Shown: one piece after another, positions 35,987 through 43,321 of the stretch
Numbering within the stretch: the first letter of the stretch is position 1
Layout of the letters: each line of letters opens with the position of its first letter
Source of the DNA: Gammaproteobacteria bacterium
Lineage (GTDB): Bacteria > Pseudomonadota > Gammaproteobacteria > Methylococcales > Methylococcaceae
Reading direction: 5' to 3'
DNA length: 43,321 nucleotides
Assembly (NCBI GenBank): GCA_009922685.1
Contig: RFVA01000018.1
Location: 1 to 43,321, forward strand
The notes under the pieces: model-generated
The model's database searches: none
Seen by the model: the letters and a program-made list of their open reading frames with translations, nothing else
What the model was told of the DNA's origin: nothing
Made by a program: the position numbers and the translations under genes

Positions 35987-36061
35987 CACAAGGATTTTGG
36001 TCATCGAGCAACCACTCCAAAGCCCTAAGCTAAAGAATTCAGCCAATTCGGCTCTTGGAAA

Positions 36062-36074
36062 CCCGACATTCGGG
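36062..36074. promoter_or_regulatory. Short palindrome before the TIR-STAND gene
   Basis: CCCGA, CAT, TCGGG form a perfect palindrome five bases before the ATG at 36080. No Shine-Dalgarno stands between it and the start codon. It may be an operator or an RNA hairpin that limits translation. Confidence 0.35.
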
Positions 36075-36079
36075 ATACA

Positions 36080-39043
36080 ATGCCCCATCAGCACTCGATT
36101 TCCGGCAGGAGCGTTCATTTGTCTGGCCCCCACGACATTTTCATCTGTCATGATCAGGCCTCTGCCGCGGTCGTTAAGCGACTGAGCGCAGCTTTGGCCT
36201 CGCGAGGGGCTTCGAGCTTTTCCCATGAGGCGCTCCCCGGCGCCGGCCTGCATCAGAAACTCGCCACGTCCAAGAGCTTCTTGGTGTGGGCTACCGAGGA
36301 TTTTTTCAGGTCGCGGCAGTGTCAGACCCACCTCGCCATGTCCTTTATGAGCTCGACACAAGGACAGCCAGGTGGACTCCCGAGAATTCTGGTCATCAAT
36401 GCCGAGTCTACGCTCAAGCATATCTATCCCCTCGCCCTTCGCCAGCGGGTCATCGCCCAAGCACCCGGCCTTCCGGAAGGGCCTGATCTTGGGGAGCTGG
36501 CCGACGCCATCAAGACCACCGTGGACGCCCTCCAAGGCACCCTGGGGGAACACTATCCGCAGTTCACCCAAGGCTGGATGGAGCCTTACAGTCACCTCAC
36601 CCAGGAGCCCCTTTATTTTGAGGGCCGCGAGCGCGAATTGTGGGACCTCCACCTGGCCCTCACGGGCACCCAAAACCACAGCCCAGGGAAGGGACCGCCT
36701 GTCGCCATCCTTTCAGGGGCCGGAGGTTCAGGCAAATCCTTGATGGTCCGCGAATATGCCTTTCGCTTCGGGCCAAGCTACCCTGGCGGTATTTTTAGGC
36801 TATCAGGAGCGGAGGCCCTCCCGGCCTTGAAACTTCAGGAGCTTCGTGAGAATCCAGCACTAAAGCTTCAACTGCTGGCGCTCCTTCGAAAGATCGATGG
36901 TGATCAAGTCCTTGATGAGTCTACGGATCTTGCAACGCTTCGCCGAACCATAGGTATCGCGCTCTCACGCCACTCCAAACCGTTTCTGTGGATCGTCGAT
37001 GATTTACCCGACGGCATCAATGGCCCAGCGCTGATGCAGTGGCTTGCCCCTGAGCCGCCGTCGCCATCGACCCCAACAGGAGCCTCCATCCTGATCTCCA
37101 AAAGCCAGCGTTACGATCAGCGCGGCGAAGCCATCCACCTTCCTGCCCTTGATGAGCGCGCCGGGTTTAGGGTCCTTTCAAGGGGCCGGGTACCCGGCCG
37201 TTCCGATGAACGCGAGGCACTGATATGGCTACTGGAAGAGGCGGGCCGGCACCCTTATTTTACGGCCATGATGGCCGCACTGGCCGAAGATCATGGGCGC
37301 CACCGGAAAACGGTCTTCACTTGGCTCGCACAAAAGCTTTCGAGAAAAAGCAAACCTGCGAGCGCGCTCGCTGAGAATCTTCAGCTAGAGCTCCCAGAAT
37401 CGAGGGGAAACCTTTGCGCCTTGATTCTGATAGATACGTTGAGCGAGCTGCAAGGCGGCGCTCGAGACCTCATGCGTTTGGCTGCCGAACTCGCCGAACA
37501 TCCGATCCCCCTTGATTTTATTCGGGAATGCCTCCTGCTAGGCGGCTTGAGTCAAGATGATCGGCGCGAAGACCTCTTTACGATCTTTCTGAACGAGCCT
37601 GAAGAGATTCCCTTGAATCATGAGACCGCCACCCGCTATGTTACCGAGGGCAGCGAGCACCTGGCACGACATGCCCTTGTCCTTGCGACCGAAGATAGCC
37701 TCAAAGTCTCAAGGCTTGCCAGAATGATCTTCAACCAAGTCATTCCCCCATCGCCGCGGCAAACACTCCTCCGCGAAGCCGCCCTACAAGCCCTTTATGT
37801 GACTGCGGAATCCTGTCACCAAAGAGGTGACTGGGGCCGACTAGCCGCCCTGGCGCCCCATGGCCGGCAATTAATTAGTGATCTTCGCGAGCGAGCGATC
37901 GACCCCGAGGACAGCGCCGCTGAAATTACTGGCCGCATCCGTCTTGCCGTTCACCTCGCTGACCTTGACCTTCTCCACGGCGCCAAGACCCGAGCTCTGT
38001 CCATCTTCAGAGGGGCCAGCGCCTATCTGATTCGCGCCATGGCGATAGATCCCCACAATCACGCCCGGCAGCGAGATTTCGCGCGCATTCAAGAGCAATT
38101 AGGCGATCTTCTGTCAGAAAACCAGGAACCCCTGACGGCCCTCGATCACTACCGAAAAAGCCTTGGCATCCGCAGCTTTATGGCTAAACAGGACGTACTC
38201 GGTGACGAGCGCATCACGGACCCTCTGCGTCTAAACGTCAAAATCAGCAAGCTACAACGTGAGCTTCATGATCCAGACAGCGCCCTTCAAACCCAACAAG
38301 CCGCCCATAGCTTCTACCGCCAGCTCGCCGAGCGCTCTCCAGAGAGCCCGACACTTCAATTCGACATCGCGAGTAGCCATGTCCAAATGGCTGAGCTCTA
38401 TATCGAGCTCCATGACGCGCTCAACGCCATGAAAGAGCTTGAACATGCGCTCCCACTCTTCGAAGACCTGGCGCTTAAGCTTCCAGAACATATTCCCTAT
38501 GCCCGCGCCCCAGCCAAGGTTCACAATCGAATGGGCGACATCTTGCATGGGCGAGATGACCTCTCTGGAGCGCTGAATCGCTACCGGACCGGACTCCACC
38601 TTGCGGAAGCTGTGGCCCGTCTTCAACCAGAGGATCCGGAGCTTAAGCGGGATCTGGCGATCGCCCACAACAACATTGGTGAAACCCTTCAGGGGCTTGA
38701 TGACGCGACTGAAGCCGTCACACACTTCAAGGCGTTCCTTGAGATTGCCACTCAGCCAGCCCATCAGCCGGCCTTTCAAGGGATGCGCTCCCGAGACATC
38801 GCCACCGTCCATATCAAGCTGGGTCGGCTTAGCGAAAGCGAAAAAGCCTTCCCAACAGCCCTTGAGGCTTATCTCACCGCACGATCGATGATCGAGAAGT
38901 TGGCCATCGAATATCCGGAACACCAGATGCTTCGCGAAGACCTCCAATGGCTAAGGCACAAGATCAGCCGAATCACCGAACGGTTGGAAGCGGATCAGCG
39001 CCGCATGGCCCGTAACAACCCGACCTCGGGACATTCCCTCTAG
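36080..39043 (+). CDS. TIR domain - STAND NTPase - TPR protein (NLR-like)
   Basis: A 987-residue soluble multidomain protein. Residues 18-130 read as a TIR domain: HDIFICHDQ (beta A), HEALPGAG (BB-loop region), FLVWATEDFFRSRQCQTHL, and RILVINAES. The usual catalytic glutamate of the CxxE motif is replaced by His84 (Cys81-Gln-Thr-His). A STAND-type NTPase follows, with entry motif YFEGRERELWDL (179-190), Walker A GAGGSGKS (213-220), Walker B FLWIVDD (302-308), and a sensor-like ILISKSQ. From about 620 to 965 there are TPR-like helical pairs, for example LGDLLSENQEPLTALDHYRKSL and NNIGETLQGLDDATEAVTHFKAFL. This is the layout of NLR-like prokaryotic immune or signalling proteins: sensor repeats, a switch, and a TIR output. 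Function is inferred from architecture alone. It stands alone, divergent from the lipid transporter. Confidence 0.85.
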   Translation: MPHQHSISGRSVHLSGPHDIFICHDQASAAVVKRLSAALASRGASSFSHEALPGAGLHQKLATSKSFLVWATEDFFRSRQCQTHLAMSFMSSTQGQPGGLPRILVINAESTLKHIYPLALRQRVIAQAPGLPEGPDLGELADAIKTTVDALQGTLGEHYPQFTQGWMEPYSHLTQEPLYFEGRERELWDLHLALTGTQNHSPGKGPPVAILSGAGGSGKSLMVREYAFRFGPSYPGGIFRLSGAEALPALKLQELRENPALKLQLLALLRKIDGDQVLDESTDLATLRRTIGIALSRHSKPFLWIVDDLPDGINGPALMQWLAPEPPSPSTPTGASILISKSQRYDQRGEAIHLPALDERAGFRVLSRGRVPGRSDEREALIWLLEEAGRHPYFTAMMAALAEDHGRHRKTVFTWLAQKLSRKSKPASALAENLQLELPESRGNLCALILIDTLSELQGGARDLMRLAAELAEHPIPLDFIRECLLLGGLSQDDRREDLFTIFLNEPEEIPLNHETATRYVTEGSEHLARHALVLATEDSLKVSRLARMIFNQVIPPSPRQTLLREAALQALYVTAESCHQRGDWGRLAALAPHGRQLISDLRERAIDPEDSAAEITGRIRLAVHLADLDLLHGAKTRALSIFRGASAYLIRAMAIDPHNHARQRDFARIQEQLGDLLSENQEPLTALDHYRKSLGIRSFMAKQDVLGDERITDPLRLNVKISKLQRELHDPDSALQTQQAAHSFYRQLAERSPESPTLQFDIASSHVQMAELYIELHDALNAMKELEHALPLFEDLALKLPEHIPYARAPAKVHNRMGDILHGRDDLSGALNRYRTGLHLAEAVARLQPEDPELKRDLAIAHNNIGETLQGLDDATEAVTHFKAFLEIATQPAHQPAFQGMRSRDIATVHIKLGRLSESEKAFPTALEAYLTARSMIEKLAIEYPEHQMLREDLQWLRHKISRITERLEADQRRMARNNPTSGHSL

Positions 39044-39057
39044 CCGGATCAGCTTGA

Positions 39058-39087
39058 TTGTCAGTGGCCGTTAGAATTAAGGATAAT
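39058..39087 (+). promoter_or_regulatory. Promoter of argS
   Basis: TTGTCA (39058-39063) and GATAAT (39082-39087) are 18 bases apart, a good sigma-70 match, 36 bases before the argS start. Confidence 0.55.
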
Positions 39088-39122
39088 AGCCCGTTACCTC
39101 CCTCTAAAGACGCCGCGACCGA

Positions 39123-40883
39123 ATGAAAAAACGCCTGGAATCCCTGCTCATCGAGACCTTGTCAAAGCTCGTCGCAGAAGCAAAGCTTCCCTCAGAGATC
39201 CCCATGAATGGCCCCATCGAGCGATGCCGGGATCCCCAACACGGCGATTTTGCAACTAATCTGGCCATGACCCTTGCCAAACCCACGGGAATGAACCCGA
39301 GGGTCATTGCCGAACTGATCATCGAGAACCTCCCCAAAGACCCTTTGGTGCGGGATGTTCATCTCGCCGGCCCCGGTTTCATCAATTTTTTCATCGACCC
39401 CAAGGCACAGTTCTCTGTGATCCCGAATATTCTCAAAGCGGGCGACCGATTTGGCCACAGTCAACGCGGGCAGGGCCAAAGGATCCAGGTGGAGTTTGTT
39501 TCGGCTAACCCAACCGGCCCTCTTCACGTCGGGCACGGCCGGGGAGCCGCCTACGGCGCGGTGGTGGCTAATCTTTTAGCGGCCATCGGCTTTGAGGTCG
39601 AACGCGAATACTATGTGAACGATGCCGGCCGCCAAATGGATATTCTGGCCGCAAGCGTGTGGCTGCGATATCTCGAGTCCTTTGGAGAACCCGTAGTTTT
39701 CCCAAGCAATGGGTATCGAGGAGGCTATGTAAAGGAAATTGCAGAAGCCTTGAGGAAATCAGTCGGCGATGCGCTCAGGCACTCTGCCGAAGCGATTTCG
39801 AAGGACCTGCCGCCTGATGAGCCACAAGGAGGGGATAAAGAACTCCATGTGGATGCGCTGGTTCTCAAAGCCAAGTCCTGCCTTGGGGAGGCTCACTATC
39901 GAACGCTGTTTGACGCCGGTCTTAACAGCATACTCGAAGACATTCGAGAGGATCTTGGCGCCTTCGGAGTGCACTACGATGCGTGGTTTTCAGAGCGCAG
40001 CCTCATGGAGACTGGCGCCGTTCAAAGGTCCCTCGACCGGCTTAAGGCAGCCGGCTTCCTCTATCAGGAAGGCGGAGCAACCTGGTTTGCCTCCACGCGG
40101 CTTGGCGATGAAAAGGATCGGGTCGTTGTCAGAGAAAATGGACAAATGACCTACTTTGCCTCTGACATTGCCTATCACCTCTTAAAACTTGAAAAAGGCT
40201 TCGACCAGATCATTGATGTCTGGGGCGCAGATCATCACGGCTATATCCCAAGGGTTCGAGCCGCCATTGAAGCCTTGGGCAGCGACCAGAAGAAGCTTGA
40301 GGTGTTGCTGGTCCAATTCGCCGTTCTCTATCGTGGTGAAGAAAAAGTTCAAATGTCGACCCGCTCAGGTGAATTCGTCACCTTGAGGGAACTGCGCGAG
40401 GAGGTCGGTAAGGACGCTGCAAGATTCTTCTATGTGATGAGGAAATCAGACCAACACATGGATTTTGATCTCGAGCTAGCGACCTCCAAAACCAACGAAA
40501 ACCCCGTTTATTATGTCCAGTATGCCCACGCTCGGGTCTGTAGTGTTTTCAGGCAACTGGAGGAAAAGGGGCTGACATTTGATGGCCAACAAGGTCTCAA
40601 TGAACTCTCTCTCTTGACCGAGCCTCATGAATCAGCCCTCTTGGTGACCTTGAGTCGATTCGAGGAACTCATCGAACAATCTGCCCTGCAACATGCGCCA
40701 CATCACCTCGTCCATTACCTGAAGGATTTGGCCTCTGAACTTCACGCCTATTACAACGCCCATCAATTCCTGGTTCCAGACGATGCGCTTCGTAACGCCC
40801 GCATGACCCTCATCAGCGCGGCCAGACAGGTCATTGCCAATGGACTGAGACTGCTTGACGTCTCGGCACCCGAGACCATGTAA
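39123..40883 (+). CDS. argS: Arginyl-tRNA synthetase
   Basis: A 586-residue class I aminoacyl-tRNA synthetase charging tRNA-Arg. The N-terminal Add-1 domain includes [10 protein letters not shown]. The HIGH motif is HVGH at 135-138 in [14 protein letters not shown]. The KMSKS region reads [13 protein letters not shown], a form seen in many arginyl-tRNA synthetases that lack the canonical lysine. The C-terminal DALR anticodon-binding domain includes [16 protein letters not shown] and the last segment with [15 protein letters not shown]. It leads a run with a SPOR protein three bases after its stop. Confidence 0.97.
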   Translation: MKKRLESLLIETLSKLVAEAKLPSEIPMNGPIERCRDPQHGDFATNLAMTLAKPTGMNPRVIAELIIENLPKDPLVRDVHLAGPGFINFFIDPKAQFSVIPNILKAGDRFGHSQRGQGQRIQVEFVSANPTGPLHVGHGRGAAYGAVVANLLAAIGFEVEREYYVNDAGRQMDILAASVWLRYLESFGEPVVFPSNGYRGGYVKEIAEALRKSVGDALRHSAEAISKDLPPDEPQGGDKELHVDALVLKAKSCLGEAHYRTLFDAGLNSILEDIREDLGAFGVHYDAWFSERSLMETGAVQRSLDRLKAAGFLYQEGGATWFASTRLGDEKDRVVVRENGQMTYFASDIAYHLLKLEKGFDQIIDVWGADHHGYIPRVRAAIEALGSDQKKLEVLLVQFAVLYRGEEKVQMSTRSGEFVTLRELREEVGKDAARFFYVMRKSDQHMDFDLELATSKTNENPVYYVQYAHARVCSVFRQLEEKGLTFDGQQGLNELSLLTEPHESALLVTLSRFEELIEQSALQHAPHHLVHYLKDLASELHAYYNAHQFLVPDDALRNARMTLISAARQVIANGLRLLDVSAPETM

Positions 40884-40886
40884 GCC

Positions 40887-41429
40887 ATGCCCAAGGATCT
40901 CAAATACCGCATCCCAAACTTTCAGGCGCCCCCCAAGAGAAGCCCTTGGAACGCCCGCCGCATGCTCATGATGCTCCTAGCTATAACCGCCATCGTCCTT
41001 TTGGGGTTCTTCATTCAGATCGGAACGAAGTCCTCCTTGAATCCGTCTATGATTCTGGAATCCCTCATACCCAAGACGGAGACTCACTTCACCTTCTTCA
41101 GAATCCTTGAGGATCAGGAGAGCCGGGTCAGTGAAGCGGCCATCAATGAGGAGGCGCGCAACATCCGACTAGGCCAACCCGCCACGGAAGGTCGTTTTTA
41201 CATTCAAGCCGGAATTTTTAAGTCAAAACAAGAAGCCTTGGCTTTAAAAGAGACGCTGGAGGCCTCGGAAAAGATGAAGGCGGCGGTAGCGATGATCCAT
41301 CTTGATTTTTCCACCTGGTACCGGGTTGAACTGGGGCCCTACCGAACGCTCGGGGATGCCGAGAAGATCCGAGATTTTTTGAGGGAAAGAACGATGGACA
41401 GCATCATTAACACCCGGACCCCGCAATAA
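40887..41429 (+). CDS. SPOR-domain protein (FtsN-like)
   Basis: A 180-residue inner-membrane protein. A short basic cytoplasmic tail (KRSPWNARR) precedes one transmembrane helix at about 27-46 (LMMLLAITAIVLLGFFIQIG). A linker leads to a C-terminal SPOR domain (about 101-180) with FYIQAGIFKSKQEALALKETL and TWYRVELGPYRTLGDAEKI. SPOR domains bind septal peptidoglycan lacking stem peptides. The argS-SPOR order is common in proteobacteria, where the SPOR protein is often annotated FtsN. It is short for FtsN, so that name is not assigned. Confidence 0.88.
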   Translation: MPKDLKYRIPNFQAPPKRSPWNARRMLMMLLAITAIVLLGFFIQIGTKSSLNPSMILESLIPKTETHFTFFRILEDQESRVSEAAINEEARNIRLGQPATEGRFYIQAGIFKSKQEALALKETLEASEKMKAAVAMIHLDFSTWYRVELGPYRTLGDAEKIRDFLRERTMDSIINTRTPQ

Positions 41430-41528
41430 TATCGGCCCGGCGAAGCGCCCTAAAATCATCAGGTAAGGGAGAGACCAGCCCTCGCGGCGATTCCTTCGAT
41501 ATCCATTGCTCCGATCGAGACTAACACC

Positions 41529-41924
41529 ATGAGAATTCTGCACACCATGCTTCGGGTCGGCGATCTTGACCGGTCCCTCAGCTTCTACCAGGACGTCTTA
41601 GGGATGCGACTGCTTCGCCGCCAAGACTACCCCGATGGAAAATTCACCCTCGCCTTCCTCGGTTACGAGGATGAGTCAAGCGCCACCGTCCTTGAACTGA
41701 CCCATAACTGGGACACACCCCACTATGACCTCGGCAATGGATTCGGACATATCGCCATCGAAGTGGAGGATGCCGCCAAGGCCTGTGACATGGCGCGCCA
41801 TCGCGGCGGCAAGATTGTAAGGGAAGCAGGCCCTATGAAATTTGGCAGCACGGTCATCGCCTTTATCGAAGACCCCGATGGCTACAAGATCGAATTTATC
41901 CAGAAAGGCACGGGATCCCATTGA
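41529..41924 (+). CDS. gloA: Lactoylglutathione lyase (glyoxalase I)
   Basis: A 131-residue metalloenzyme that converts the glutathione hemithioacetal of methylglyoxal to S-lactoylglutathione. Metal-binding residues are visible at the expected places: His5 in MRILHTMLRV, Glu in VLELTHNWD, His in GFGHIAIEV, and Glu in KIEFIQKG. Length and the NWDTPHYDLGNGFGHIA region match the short, nickel-type bacterial enzyme. It lies 99 bases after the SPOR gene, and its stop overlaps the first possible start of the next gene. Confidence 0.95.
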   Translation: MRILHTMLRVGDLDRSLSFYQDVLGMRLLRRQDYPDGKFTLAFLGYEDESSATVLELTHNWDTPHYDLGNGFGHIAIEVEDAAKACDMARHRGGKIVREAGPMKFGSTVIAFIEDPDGYKIEFIQKGTGSH

Positions 41925-41935
41925 CTGCGCACCCG

Positions 41936-42952
41936 ATGCCCTCCTTTGACGAGATGCAACGCGCCGTCGATCAACTCCGAGCGGGAGGAATCGTCGCCTT
42001 TCCCACCGAGACCGTCTATGGTCTCGGTGCGGATGCAAGGCAACCTAAGGCGATCAAAGCCATTTTCAAGCTGAAGGGTCGGCCTCTCGATCACCCTTTG
42101 ATTGTGCACCTCGGTGAGACCACGGATATCAGGGGATGGGCAAGAGATATCCCAGAGATCGCTTACGACCTCGCGGACGCCTTTTGGCCAGGCCCTATGA
42201 CCCTCATTCTGGCCCGGGGCGAGGCCCCTGACGAAGTCACCGGAGGTCAGGACAGCATTGGACTTCGCGTCCCGTCCCATCCCGTCGCACGGGAACTCCT
42301 TCAGGCCTTTGGCAGCGGCATTGCGGCCCCCTCCGCCAATCGCTTCGGCCGAGTCAGCCCCACCCGACCTGAGCATGTCAAAACCGAATTCCCCAAAGGT
42401 CTTGAGATCATTCTCGATGGGGGCTCGTGCGAAGTGGGACTTGAATCGACCATTATCAGCCTCCTCGAGGAGGAACCCATCCTTCTCCGTCCGGGGGCCA
42501 TTACCCGACAACAACTCGAACGCGTCACCGGTCGGGGCATCCAAGCTCCAAATCAAAACCATCACGTCAGAGCATCCGGCCTTCTCGCCTCTCACTATGC
42601 CCCAGATACCGCGGTACTCGTCTTCGATCAAGAGGCCCCAGGCGAACGATTAAAAGCCCTGTTCGACGGCCGCCGCATTGCCCTCATGTGCTTCGATGAT
42701 GCCTTCTTGAAGACCGCGATTGAAACCCCCGCTCGAGTGCGCATGCCAAGGGACGCCGCCGCCTATGGCCAAATCCTCTACAGCACACTCAGGGCACTCG
42801 ATAGTGAGGCCTACGATCTGATCCTGGTCGAAAAGCCCCCTGAAACAGAGGCGTGGCAAGCCATCCATGATCGACTCCAAAAAGCCAGCCATGATTCCCA
42901 ACACCTCTTGGCGTCCACCTCTTTTGAGACTCCTCATTCGATAAGATCATGA
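41936..42952 (+). CDS. L-threonylcarbamoyladenylate synthase, Sua5 type
   Basis: A protein of about 338 residues making threonylcarbamoyl-AMP, the intermediate for t6A37 in ANN-decoding tRNAs. The YrdC domain has GGIVAFPTETVYGLGADA, then IFKLKGRPLDHPLIVH, and later GLRVPSHPVARELL and SAPSANRFGRVSPT-like text with ESTIISL. A C-terminal Sua5 domain follows (ASGLLASHYAPDT to the end), so it is the long Sua5 form, not the short TsaC. An ATG at 41936 is used; a TTG at 41921 overlapping gloA is the alternative. The stop overlaps the murF start (ATGA). Confidence 0.92.
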   Translation: MPSFDEMQRAVDQLRAGGIVAFPTETVYGLGADARQPKAIKAIFKLKGRPLDHPLIVHLGETTDIRGWARDIPEIAYDLADAFWPGPMTLILARGEAPDEVTGGQDSIGLRVPSHPVARELLQAFGSGIAAPSANRFGRVSPTRPEHVKTEFPKGLEIILDGGSCEVGLESTIISLLEEEPILLRPGAITRQQLERVTGRGIQAPNQNHHVRASGLLASHYAPDTAVLVFDQEAPGERLKALFDGRRIALMCFDDAFLKTAIETPARVRMPRDAAAYGQILYSTLRALDSEAYDLILVEKPPETEAWQAIHDRLQKASHDSQHLLASTSFETPHSIRS

Positions 42953-43321
42953 CTTCACTCACGCCTCCCATGATGAGACTCTCAGAGCTCACCGCCCTCA
43001 TCCCTCAAGCGACACTCTTGGGCCGAGACTGCACCTTCAATGAGGTCTCCACCGATACTCGAAACCTTTCTGATCAGGCGCTTTTTTTTGCGCTTCGGGG
43101 AGAACGCTTCGATGCCCATGATTTTGCCGATCAGGCCATAGAACATGGCGCTGTCGCTTTGGTCGTCGAAAAAAGACTGCCCATCGATGCGCCCCAGATC
43201 ATCGTCGAAGATACTCGGGCTGCATTAGGCGCCGCCGCAGCCGGCTGGCGCGGCCGCTTCAAGATACCTATCATCAGCGTCACCGGGAGTAACGGCAAAA
43301 CAACCGTCACCCAAATGCTGG
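42949..43321 (+). CDS. murF: UDP-N-acetylmuramoyl-tripeptide--D-alanyl-D-alanine ligase (3' end missing)
   Basis: The first 124 codons of a Mur ligase; the rest lies beyond the right edge. MurF adds D-Ala-D-Ala to the UDP-MurNAc-tripeptide in peptidoglycan synthesis. The N-terminal domain reads VSTDTRNLSDQALFFALRGERFDAHDFADQAIEHGA, shown here in parts as STDTRNL and LRGERFDAHDFADQA, which match E. coli MurF almost word for word. The ATP-binding loop is VTGSNGKTT, close to the window end. MurE has a similar fold, but the RGERFDAHDFA text is MurF-specific. The ATG overlaps the stop of the previous gene. Confidence 0.93.
   Translation, partial: MTSLTPPMMRLSELTALIPQATLLGRDCTFNEVSTDTRNLSDQALFFALRGERFDAHDFADQAIEHGAVALVVEKRLPIDAPQIIVEDTRAALGAAAAGWRGRFKIPIISVTGSNGKTTVTQML

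Noticed and set aside
35951-36679. 242-aa open frame on the minus strand across the TIR-STAND start
   Set aside because: It is antisense to the TIR and permease starts, has no recognisable domain, and the overlapping plus-strand frame has clear TIR and NTPase motifs.
38252-38947. 231-aa minus-strand frame inside the TPR region
   Set aside because: It mirrors the TPR-coding strand and has no domain or ribosome site; frames of this kind are expected in GC-rich genes.
40342-40383. Missing KMSKS motif in ArgS
   Set aside because: Many arginyl-tRNA synthetases have the variant MSTRxG form; this is normal for the family.
41882-42631. 249-aa minus-strand frame over the Sua5-type gene
   Set aside because: The plus strand encodes a full YrdC-Sua5 protein with all motifs; the antisense frame has none.
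1-43321. CRISPR arrays, tRNA or rRNA genes, insertion sequences
   Set aside because: No regularly spaced repeats, cloverleaf-like sequences, rRNA signatures, transposase or integrase motifs were seen on reading both strands.

Overview
The window looks like a chromosomal segment of a methylotrophic Gram-negative bacterium, most likely a beta- or gammaproteobacterium. The basis is a lanthanide-type methanol dehydrogenase (XoxF) with its quinoprotein accessory genes, a prfB-lysS pair with an RF2 programmed frameshift, a SUF operon led by an Rrf2 regulator, an RND efflux set, an Mla-like outer-membrane lipid transporter, and an arginyl-tRNA synthetase/SPOR pair. Genus was not determined. The sequence is moderately GC-rich by eye, and genes are tightly packed with many ATGA or TAATG overlaps.

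Layout. 1-5342 (+): the end of an extracellular polysaccharide locus with a sulfotransferase (cut by the left edge), two GT4 glycosyltransferases and an AsnB-type amidotransferase. 5472-7317 (+): methionine salvage genes mtnB, mtnD and mtnC. 7618-10115: cell-wall genes, namely a Tat-exported MepK/YcbK-like endopeptidase, a 69-aa unknown protein, and a convergent YcbB-type L,D-transpeptidase. 10254-16327 (+): Rrf2 regulator, sufB, sufC, sufD, sufS, sufU and a Rieske ferredoxin, with a visible IscR-type operator over the promoter. 16418-19013 (+): prfB and lysS, closed by a strong terminator. 19066-24015: the quinoprotein block, with xoxF and xoxJ on the minus strand and a zinc metallohydrolase plus SoxYZ-like carrier on the plus strand. 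24057-32121 (-): glgX followed by an NodT/MFP/RND efflux operon. 32349-35948 (-): STAS-MlaE permease, MlaF ATPase, MCE protein and PqiC-type lipoprotein. 36080-39043 (+): a 987-aa TIR-STAND NTPase-TPR protein. 39123-43321 (+): argS, a SPOR protein, gloA, a Sua5-type tRNA-modification gene and murF (cut by the right edge).

The most unusual item is the TIR-STAND-TPR gene, which has the architecture of NLR-like prokaryotic immune or signalling proteins. Its TIR domain has His84 where the NADase glutamate is expected. It sits alone between envelope and housekeeping genes with no mobile-element gene nearby. Secondary items are the quinoprotein relay genes around xoxF, a terminator-like hairpin directly before the xoxF start codon with no visible Shine-Dalgarno, a structured region before mtnB, and the coupling of glgX to an efflux operon. 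No rRNA, tRNA, CRISPR array or insertion sequence was recognised. All assignments are from reading motifs; no database search was run.
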